Source of the DNA: Candidatus Caccousia avistercoris
Lineage (GTDB): Bacteria; Bacillota; Clostridia; Oscillospirales; Acutalibacteraceae
Length of the DNA stretch: 5,067 nucleotides
Direction of reading: 5' to 3'
Assembly (NCBI GenBank): GCA_018715025.1
Contig: DVMK01000192.1
Coordinates: forward strand, 1 to 5,067
Under the pieces are notes generated by a model. That model had not been told where the DNA came from and made no database searches. It saw only the letters and a list, made by a program, of their open reading frames with translations. Both the position numbers and the translations under genes were made by a program. This document shows positions 1-5,067 of this stretch, piece after piece. Within the stretch, counting starts at the first letter, position 1. Each line of letters starts with the position of its first letter.

Positions 1-398
1 AGGTACGAGGTAATGGTAATGGTGAGGCCGGGAATGTACATGGTGAGAATGCAGTAAGCCCAGAGAATTTTTTTGCCGTAGAACTGAAGGCGCGCAAACG
101 CATAGGACGCCATCATGTTCACAACCAGGGACAATACCACGCCCAGCACAGCCACCAGCAGGGTAATGAGCATTGCGTTCAGCAGCGGGTTCTGCGTGTT
201 CATGAACACCGCTTTGTAGTTGGTGTTAATCCAGCGCTCCGGCAGAAGCTTCAGCGGTGCGGCGAGCACCTCTTCCTCTTTTTTGAAGCTTGCCAGGAAC
301 ATCCACAGCAGGGGGAACAGGGAAATGGCCATCACCAGAACGGCGACCGCATACCCAATGCCGCGCCTGATTTTACTGCCTAATGTTTGATTCTTCAT
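1..398 (-). CDS. Carbohydrate ABC transporter permease, MalG-like (CUT1 family), N-terminal 132 residues only
   Basis: This is the second membrane subunit of a sugar importer, running off the left edge of the window. Translating back from the ATG at 398 gives an open frame that starts MKNQTLGSKIRRGIGYAVAV. A basic N-terminus is followed by a first membrane helix at about residues 15-37, ending in SLFPLLWMFLASFKK, which is typical of MalG-type subunits. A periplasmic-side loop contains LPERWINTNYKAVF (53-66). A second helix lies at about 74-97 and is followed by SYAFARLQFYGKK (98-110), the family's usual S/AYAxAR motif. A third helix then begins. The cytoplasmic EAA loop that contacts the ATPase would lie beyond the edge. 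The start is fixed by an AGGAGGTG Shine-Dalgarno sequence 6-8 bases upstream, and the gene begins 13 bases after the first permease stops. Family assignment is secure; the transported sugar is unknown. Confidence 0.93.
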   Translation of the reverse strand, partial: MKNQTLGSKIRRGIGYAVAVLVMAISLFPLLWMFLASFKKEEEVLAAPLKLLPERWINTNYKAVFMNTQNPLLNAMLITLLVAVLGVVLSLVVNMMASYAFARLQFYGKKILWAYCILTMYIPGLTITITSY

Positions 399-404
399 GC
401 GGCA

Positions 405-412
405 CACCTCCT
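405..412 (-). promoter_or_regulatory. Ribosome binding site of the second permease, touching the stop codon of the first
   Basis: Read on the minus strand, the sequence TGAGGAGGTG joins the TGA stop of the first permease (414-412) directly to a near-perfect Shine-Dalgarno sequence for the second permease, whose ATG is at 398. A ribosome finishing the first gene therefore sits on the initiation site of the next. This layout favours translational coupling and equal production of the two subunits, which act as a heterodimer. The arrangement is seen in the sequence; the coupling is inferred. Confidence 0.85.
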
Positions 413-1332
413 CAGCCGTCAATGGATTTTTCAGACTTGATTACTTTGAACACGAAGGAATTGATGATGGCGATAAGGATCATCATCAGCACTGCGCCGG
501 CAATGGTGTAGCCCAGGCTCAGCCCTGTGCTCTTGAAGTTGTTGTACATGTACAGCATGGGGGTCAGGGTCTGCTCTCTGGGGCCACCGCCGGTCATAAT
601 CATGGGCAGCTCGAAGGTCTGAAGGGTGCCGGTGGTCATGCTGATGCACTGCAGCACAAAGATATTCTTCATCTGCGGAAGAGTGACGTAAATCAGCTTG
701 TGAAAGCCGTTGGCCCCGTCGATGGAGGCCGCCTCATAATACTCGCCGGGAATGCCTACCAGCCCGGCATAGTTCAGAATTGTCCCGCCGCCCAGGCCCA
801 GCCAGACAGAGGGCACCACGATGGAAAACATGGCCCAGAAGCCGTCGTTCTTGAAGGCGATACGCTCCCCGCCCAAAGAGGTGAGCATCTGGTTGATGAG
901 GCCGCCCTTGTACTCAAAGATGAACATGAAGATGATGCCGGCCACAATAGCAGAAATAATGCTGGGCACATACACCGCCGTTTTGGCCACGTTGGCAAAT
1001 TTGCCCGAAAGGTTTTTCAGCAGGCTGGCAAACGCAAACTGCACCACAATCTGCAGGGGAACCAGAATAATCACGAATTTGAAGGCGTTCAGAACGGCCC
1101 GCTGGAAGTTCTTGTTCGACAGGATGATCCGGTAGTTGTCAAAGCCCACAAACACTGAGTCTATGTAGAAGTTCCACTCATAGAAGCTCTTTTCCAGCGC
1201 CATGATCAGCGGGGTGACAACGAAAATCCCCAGCAGCACCACAGCCGGAAGCAGCATCAGGTAGGCGACCCTCATGTCCCTTTTCTGCATTTTCGTATAT
1301 TTCGGGGTACCTCCCTTTCCTTTTCCCGCCAT
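412..1332 (-). CDS. Carbohydrate ABC transporter permease, MalF/UgpA-like (CUT1 family)
   Basis: This is a complete 306-residue integral membrane subunit of a sugar ABC importer, the normal length for MalF/UgpA/LacF-type proteins. A basic N-terminal tail (1-21) precedes the first helix (about 23-46, AYLMLLPAVVLLGIFVVTPL). Further hydrophobic segments lie near 82-106, 117-139, 167-189, 223-245 and 272-296, giving six in all. The binding-protein-dependent permease signature is clear: the EAA loop begins at YYEAASIDGA (198-207; E200, A201, A202, G206) and ends at TLPQM (217-221), where the ATPase coupling helix docks. The motif MTGGGP (246-251) is also characteristic of this subunit type. The ATG at 1332 is preceded by AAAGGAG with 10 bases of spacing. 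It lies 74 bases after the binding protein gene, with a stem-loop in the gap, and 13 bases before the second permease. The substrate cannot be read from the sequence. Confidence 0.96.
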   Translation of the reverse strand: MAGKGKGGTPKYTKMQKRDMRVAYLMLLPAVVLLGIFVVTPLIMALEKSFYEWNFYIDSVFVGFDNYRIILSNKNFQRAVLNAFKFVIILVPLQIVVQFAFASLLKNLSGKFANVAKTAVYVPSIISAIVAGIIFMFIFEYKGGLINQMLTSLGGERIAFKNDGFWAMFSIVVPSVWLGLGGGTILNYAGLVGIPGEYYEAASIDGANGFHKLIYVTLPQMKNIFVLQCISMTTGTLQTFELPMIMTGGGPREQTLTPMLYMYNNFKSTGLSLGYTIAGAVLMMILIAIINSFVFKVIKSEKSIDG

Positions 1333-1342
1333 AAGGATTTCA

Positions 1343-1349
1343 CTCCTTT
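1343..1349 (-). promoter_or_regulatory. Ribosome binding site of the first permease
   Basis: AAAGGAG on the minus strand lies 10 bases before the ATG at 1332. It supports this start and gives the permease its own initiation site downstream of the stem-loop at 1367-1394. Confidence 0.75.
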
Positions 1350-1366
1350 TCCATTTGTAAAAGATA

Positions 1367-1394
1367 GGGGCCTGCCATGTTACAGGCAGACCCC
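1367..1394 (-). terminator. Stem-loop with weak U-rich tail between binding protein and permease genes (attenuating terminator or mRNA 3'-end protector)
   Basis: On the minus strand the arms GGGGTCTGCC (1394-1385) and GGCAGGCCCC (1376-1367) can form a continuous 10-base-pair stem, nine Watson-Crick pairs plus one G-U, closing an 8-base loop (TGTAACAT). The structure begins 12 bases after the TAA stop of the binding protein gene. It is followed by TATCTTTTAC, a U-rich but interrupted tract. A strong GC-rich stem with an imperfect U tract suits a partial rho-independent terminator, or a hairpin that blocks 3' exonucleases and stabilises the upstream mRNA. Either would make binding protein transcripts outnumber permease transcripts, as is known for other CUT1 operons such as malE-malF. 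The stem is seen directly; the role is inferred. Confidence 0.72.
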
Positions 1395-1406
1395 GGGATT
1401 CACGCT

Positions 1407-2864
1407 TTAATTCCTAGGATTGGTGCCGGCAAGCTGGTTGTCGTTGATCAGCTGCTGAATCTCATCCTGGCAGGCCTGCAGCGCGCTGTCGATGTCGTTG
1501 TAGCCCATGGCCACATCTTCAAACAGGCTCTCTACGCTCATGGAGATATCCCACAGATAAGAGGCTTCAGGCTGGCCGTATTCGGTGATGTGGTTGATAA
1601 CCTCAATGTAGTCCACGTCGCCCTCCACCTGGGTGGTAGTCCACTCCGCAATGCTGCTGAAGGGGGAAGCCTTGGCAAACTTGGAATTCACGTAATAATC
1701 ACCCAAACGTTCGGGATGCTCGGAATCTGCCAGCCAGTTCAAGTAGTCGCAGGCGCCCTCGGGGCAGTCGGACTTAGCGTCCAGCACATAGAGCCAGCCG
1801 CCGATGGTCGCGGTGGTCTTGTCCTGGTTGCCGTCGTTGGTGGGCATTACGGCAACGCCGGTGTTCTCCCAAATTTCAGGATACTTGTCAATCAAGTCGG
1901 TAATCGCCCAGGAACCGCAGATCTGGAACACATAGTCGCCCTGGCCGAAGGGCTTGATGTCGGTGTAGACGCCCAGGGGCTGCTCCGGAACTGCGCCGGT
2001 GTCGTACAGCTCTTTGAAGAACAGGGCCATCTCACGGTAGCCGTCGTCATCCAGAATGGTGGGGGCGTCCCAGTTGTCGTTGAGGGGGCCGTGGCCTATG
2101 TTGCCAAGCTGCATGCCCCAGGTGGACCAGGCAACCTCGCCGCCCCAGTTGGGAATGCCAAGGCCGTAGACTTCATCGGTCTTGAGGGCGTTGGCCATCT
2201 CAATCAGCTCGTCCCAGGTCTTGGGAGGCTCGCTGTAGCCGCCGGCCTCCAGCAGGTCTTTCCGGTAGTACAGAACCTGAGAAGGCTCACACAGCAGCGG
2301 GAAGCCGTAGGTTTTGCCGTCGATCTGAACCATGTCCTGGATGATGGGCAGCATATCGTCGATGACCGACTGGTCAAGCAGGCCGTCATAGGCGGTGTAG
2401 TAGCCGTTCTGCACGCCGGCCGGGATATGGTTGTAAGACTGCATGTAAATGTCGGGGCAGGTGCCGGAAGCTCTGGCAGCGGTGATGCGCTCGTCCCAGG
2501 CTGCGCCGGCAATGTACTCTTCCACAATGGTGTAGCCGTTGCCCTCCAGGTTATACTCATGAACACGCTTTTCAAAGTTTTCCAGCCAGATGTCGCCGAA
2601 ATTTTGTGCCCAAGCCGTAACCTCAATTCCTTCGGGGTACTCAGTGCCGGCATAGGGGTTCACATGGATTTCTTCTTCCTCGGTGGTACCGTCATCGGCA
2701 GCGGCGTCATCGCCGCCAGCCTCATCGCCGCCCTCGGCCGCAGAGGTGGTCCCATCGCCGGCAGAAGCCGCGGGCTCTTCGTCGCAGCCGCCCAACAGGG
2801 TGCTCATAGAAGCAGCCATAGCCGCTACCAGGAAAATAGAAAGTGCCTTTTTACCCAATTTCAT
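1407..2864 (-). CDS. Extracellular sugar-binding lipoprotein of a CUT1 ABC transporter (solute-binding protein family 1)
   Basis: This 485-residue protein captures the sugar outside the cell and delivers it to the two permeases. A lipoprotein signal peptide is clear: basic start MKLGKK, hydrophobic core, then lipobox LGGC with Cys27 as the predicted lipidated residue. Residues 28-66 form an acidic low-complexity tether rich in Gly, Asp, Glu and Ala. The folded domain (about 67-480) shows family-1 binding protein motifs: DGKTYGFPL (182-190), LYYRKDLLEAGG (198-209), PPKTWDELIEMANALK (213-228), GSWAI (317-321) and GGWLYVLDAKS (355-365). Trp85, Trp93, Trp240, Trp246, Trp249 and Trp265 are plausible sugar-stacking residues, though this is inferred. 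The length exceeds the usual 400-450, partly because of the tether. The ATG at 2864 has an AGGAGGT site 7 bases upstream and starts 37 bases after the enzyme gene stops. The family is secure; the ligand is unknown. Confidence 0.95.
   Translation of the reverse strand: MKLGKKALSIFLVAAMAASMSTLLGGCDEEPAASAGDGTTSAAEGGDEAGGDDAAADDGTTEEEEIHVNPYAGTEYPEGIEVTAWAQNFGDIWLENFEKRVHEYNLEGNGYTIVEEYIAGAAWDERITAARASGTCPDIYMQSYNHIPAGVQNGYYTAYDGLLDQSVIDDMLPIIQDMVQIDGKTYGFPLLCEPSQVLYYRKDLLEAGGYSEPPKTWDELIEMANALKTDEVYGLGIPNWGGEVAWSTWGMQLGNIGHGPLNDNWDAPTILDDDGYREMALFFKELYDTGAVPEQPLGVYTDIKPFGQGDYVFQICGSWAITDLIDKYPEIWENTGVAVMPTNDGNQDKTTATIGGWLYVLDAKSDCPEGACDYLNWLADSEHPERLGDYYVNSKFAKASPFSSIAEWTTTQVEGDVDYIEVINHITEYGQPEASYLWDISMSVESLFEDVAMGYNDIDSALQACQDEIQQLINDNQLAGTNPRN
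2707..2732 (-). repeat. 11-base direct repeat inside the lipoprotein linker coding sequence
   Basis: The 11-mer TCATCGCCGCC (plus strand) occurs at 2707-2717 and again at 2722-2732. Both copies lie in the stretch encoding the acidic linker, where they give the two GGDxA units (GGDEA and GGDDA, residues 45-54). It is most likely a product of replication slippage in a tolerant spacer and not a regulatory site. Confidence 0.6.
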
Positions 2865-2871
2865 TGCTGTT

Positions 2872-2878
2872 ACCTCCT
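2872..2878 (-). promoter_or_regulatory. Ribosome binding site of the sugar-binding lipoprotein
   Basis: AGGAGGT on the minus strand sits 7 bases before the ATG at 2864, in an A/T-rich 37-base gap after the enzyme gene. This near-consensus site, stronger than that of the first permease, fits the high output expected of a binding protein and fixes the start. Confidence 0.85.
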
Positions 2879-2901
2879 AAAATAAAATTCGTCAAAATGG
2901 A

Positions 2902-5067
2902 TTATTCACAGGCCGCGTGAACGACCATGAGTTGGTAAGGTTCCAGTTCCAGTTCCAGAAGCTGAGCGGCATCCACCTGCTCCTCGCTGCCCTTCCCGGC
3001 AGGGTAGTCGCGGCAGACACGGTATGTCTTGGCGTTGGGAATGAGGGGCTTTTCAAAGCGTACCTTTTCCCGGAAGGCCGTGGTGTTGGCAATGAACACC
3101 GCCGTTTCGCCGTCCAGGCTGTAGGGCTGAGCGATGACGCTTTCCCGCAGAATGACGCCTCTGGAATTCTGCTCAGAGGCCCCTTCCCCCTGGTTGTAGT
3201 GGAAGTAGGTGCGGTAAATGCTGCGGCACTCCATTTCGCAGGGGCGAAGCATACGCCCGTAGGCCAGGAATTTGCCGTATTCGCCTACGCGCAGGGCCGC
3301 GAACTTGGCCAGGTAAGCCGCAATATCCTCGTCAAACCGGAAGCCCCGGGAAACCAGCTTGCAGTAATGCTCGTCAGAGGAATTCTCCCCTTCTTCGTCA
3401 ATCACTTCCATGGGGCTGTATTCGCTGTTGATTTCAAAGAGGGCGCCCCACAGGTAGGTTTTGGCGATGGTGTGGTAGATCAGGTCGCCGCCCTCCGCCA
3501 CAATCTTCCCCCAGCCGTCCAGGCGCTGGGGCGCGTACTCAGAGTACACATAGTGGAACATGGGGATGATCCAGGCCCGGTTGGCCTGCGTCAAAGGCCT
3601 GTAAGGCCAGCTTTCAAAGGAAGTACAGGGCTGTGCATTTGCACGGGCCTGATAAAAATCCAGGACGTCCTGGAAAATTTCGTTGATCATTTCGGTTCCC
3701 AGCGGAACATATTTTCCGTTGTCCTGAGAAAGGGCGTCTCTGGTGTCCCGGTAAATTTTCCGGTACGCCTCTGACATTTCCTTGCCCGCCCCTACCGGAT
3801 GCCCATGAGAGGGATCCATGCAGGTTTTCAGAATATTGTTGGCGGAAATGTCGTAGTACATAGCGTCCGCCCCGGATTCCTTCACTACCCTCCGGTCCCG
3901 TTCTACATGGAGGTCGTGGGTGTATCCACAGATGGGGCACAGCATGTTGAACTTGTATTTGTCGCAGGATTTCGGCTTTGCCGGCCACTTCTGCAGGTTC
4001 TTCTGAATGTTTTCGCTGTCGCCCTTGTTGGTGGCGATGAGGAAGTCGAACTCAAAAGGAGCGAAGTGGTCGCCCTGCTCTTTGCAGGTTTCTATGTTCT
4101 CTTTGCTGAAGCAGGTGGGGAACCAGTCCTCATACCCGCCGGGGATTCCGTAGCCATAGGTCTGCGGCACCCGGCTCCAGTCCGGCCCTGTCACATGAAA
4201 AATGGGGGCCCCTACTGCCTGCCGGTACTTTTTCAGCCATTTGGAACGGTCGTGCATACCGTTTATGCCAAAGGTGGCGGCCCCTGTCTCTTCCAGCAGC
4301 CACACAGGCCGGTCGGCCCTGTCTTTCACCTTGCCGCGGCAGCACCATTCCTGCTGCAGCGCCCATTCCCGGTAACGGTCGCAGGCCTCGTACCAGTCGC
4401 CGCCCACCGTCTGCATGACAAAGGGCCATTGGGCAGAAACCAGTTTGCCGGGGCCGACGTCCTCGTAGCCGAAGATTTGACTGGCCCGCAGCGCGCCGCC
4501 GTGCTTGTAGAAGTTCAGCCACTTGTGGTGGTAGGCCCCGTCGTAGGCGGCAAAGTAAAGCCCGGCGCCCCCCTTCGCATAGTAGGTAAAGAACTGCATG
4601 GTCGCACCGGAAAATCCCTCGGGGTAAGGCATATACCGGAAGCCGGAGCCCTCTTCTGCAAAGGATTCCATCGGGTCCTTGACCAGGAATCCGGTGGCAA
4701 AGGGATGCGCCACATAATCGTTTTCTCCCGAAATGGAGCGGAGCCCGTCAATCAAAGGATATTCCAGGCTGTGCAGCCGTTTCTCCGGCCCGCACTGGGC
4801 GTTTGCGGTAAACGCCAGGCCGCCCTGCCCGTCCTCCTTTACCTGGGCATGCACCTCAATGCCGCCCTCCAGCTCCCACTTCAGCTCCGCCGCCCCGTGG
4901 GACGCCGTGCAGCTGAACGTTTTATACTCGCTGGTAAACTCATTTTCCTCCAATTCCAGCACGAAAGCCTGCGAAGCAGAATTTTCTGCCAGAACAAGGT
5001 TGTTTTTCAGGTCTGTCACCCTTCGCACTGCGCCGCTCGACTCGTCGAGCTCCAGCCGAAGGTCCCT
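2902..5067 (-). CDS. Putative glycoside-hydrolase-like enzyme, DUF6259-type (5' end beyond window)
   Basis: At least 721 residues are visible (numbered here from the first complete codon at 5067); the stop is TAA at 2904-2902. The visible N-terminus, LRLELDESSGAVRRVTDLKN, is the opening of a carbohydrate-enzyme beta-sandwich (about 1-235). A TIM-barrel-like core follows (about 254-550), with candidate strands ending at WLLEE (256-260), IFHVT, FLIAT, NMLCP, MYYDIS (403-408), PLGTEMINE (455-463), MFHYVYSE and ALFEIN. Asp406 in MYYDIS and Glu459 in GTEMINE are the most likely catalytic acids. A C-terminal beta-sandwich (about 640-721) ends in the familiar LELEPYQLMVV pattern. Seventeen cysteines and the absence of a visible signal peptide suggest a cytoplasmic enzyme acting on sugar imported by the neighbouring transporter. 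The family match is from memory of DUF6259 proteins; activity and substrate are not established. A related alpha-glycosidase-like family is the main alternative. Confidence 0.75.
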   Translation of the reverse strand, partial: RDLRLELDESSGAVRRVTDLKNNLVLAENSASQAFVLELEENEFTSEYKTFSCTASHGAAELKWELEGGIEVHAQVKEDGQGGLAFTANAQCGPEKRLHSLEYPLIDGLRSISGENDYVAHPFATGFLVKDPMESFAEEGSGFRYMPYPEGFSGATMQFFTYYAKGGAGLYFAAYDGAYHHKWLNFYKHGGALRASQIFGYEDVGPGKLVSAQWPFVMQTVGGDWYEACDRYREWALQQEWCCRGKVKDRADRPVWLLEETGAATFGINGMHDRSKWLKKYRQAVGAPIFHVTGPDWSRVPQTYGYGIPGGYEDWFPTCFSKENIETCKEQGDHFAPFEFDFLIATNKGDSENIQKNLQKWPAKPKSCDKYKFNMLCPICGYTHDLHVERDRRVVKESGADAMYYDISANNILKTCMDPSHGHPVGAGKEMSEAYRKIYRDTRDALSQDNGKYVPLGTEMINEIFQDVLDFYQARANAQPCTSFESWPYRPLTQANRAWIIPMFHYVYSEYAPQRLDGWGKIVAEGGDLIYHTIAKTYLWGALFEINSEYSPMEVIDEEGENSSDEHYCKLVSRGFRFDEDIAAYLAKFAALRVGEYGKFLAYGRMLRPCEMECRSIYRTYFHYNQGEGASEQNSRGVILRESVIAQPYSLDGETAVFIANTTAFREKVRFEKPLIPNAKTYRVCRDYPAGKGSEEQVDAAQLLELELEPYQLMVVHAACE

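Noticed and set aside
397..1158. A 253-codon plus-strand open frame opposite the first permease
   Set aside because: It is rich in His, Gly, Asp and Gln, as expected from reading membrane-protein codons backwards, and shows no domain or ribosome binding site. The opposite strand encodes an unmistakable permease.
1377..2885. A 502-codon open frame on the plus strand lying opposite the sugar-binding lipoprotein gene
   Set aside because: It is a shadow of a GC-biased gene. It has no recognisable domain, its start falls inside the intercistronic stem-loop, it lacks a Shine-Dalgarno sequence, and the minus-strand gene has clear family motifs throughout.
2890..2895. TTGACG on the minus strand ahead of the lipoprotein gene, resembling a -35 promoter box
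   Set aside because: A -10 box at the normal 17-base spacing would fall on TAACAG, right after the Shine-Dalgarno sequence, and does not resemble TATAAT. Transcription would start inside the gene and lose the ribosome binding site.
2941..2958. Three tandem copies of the hexamer TTCCAG
   Set aside because: It encodes the alternating Leu-Glu of a conserved C-terminal beta-strand (LELELEPYQL), so protein constraint explains the repeat.
2917..3774. A 285-codon plus-strand open frame opposite the 3' part of the enzyme gene
   Set aside because: There is no recognisable motif or initiation signal. It lies wholly within the enzyme coding region, which has coherent domain structure in its own frame.
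5035..5050. Perfect 6-base inverted repeat GCTCGA-CTCG-TCGAGC near the right edge
   Set aside because: It lies inside the coding sequence for LELDESSGA, where ordinary codons explain it. It is short, has no U tract, and sits well inside an open frame.

Overview
The window carries part of a carbohydrate uptake-and-breakdown operon, read entirely from the minus strand. Four consecutive genes run from high to low coordinates: a large putative glycoside-hydrolase-like enzyme (cut off at the right edge), an extracellular sugar-binding lipoprotein, a first membrane permease, and a second permease (cut off at the left edge). Gaps between the genes are 37, 74 and 13 bases, every internal start has a strong AGGAGG-type ribosome binding site, and I see no convincing internal promoter. 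Co-transcription from a promoter to the right of the window is therefore the simplest reading.

The organism is most likely a Gram-positive anaerobe of the Clostridia, perhaps an Oscillospiraceae- or Lachnospiraceae-type gut bacterium. This is inferred from the strong purine-rich Shine-Dalgarno sequences, a lipoprotein signal followed by a long acidic Gly/Asp/Glu/Ala linker, the CUT1-type transporter layout, moderately high GC content, and an enzyme resembling the DUF6259 proteins common in those groups. No taxonomic marker gene is present, so this stays an inference.

Right half (2902-5067): an enzyme of at least 721 residues with an N-terminal beta-sandwich, a central TIM-barrel-like region with several acidic residues at strand ends, and a C-terminal beta-sandwich. 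Its reading frame is open to the window edge, and the GTG at 5028 is not the true start. Middle (1407-2864): the sugar-binding lipoprotein. A stem-loop with a weak U-rich tail (1367-1394) follows it. Left (1-1332): the two CUT1 permease subunits, MalF-like then MalG-like, linked by a stop codon that touches the next gene's Shine-Dalgarno sequence.

Working model: the lipoprotein captures an oligosaccharide or glycoside outside the cell, the two permeases bring it in using an ATPase not present in the window (in Firmicutes often a shared MsmX/MsmK-type protein), and the enzyme acts on the imported sugar in the cytoplasm. The substrate cannot be named from sequence. No CRISPR, mobile element, RNA gene or intergenic stretch over 300 bases is present. 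The least understood part is the large enzyme, and the most interesting non-coding element is the stem-loop between the binding protein and the permeases.
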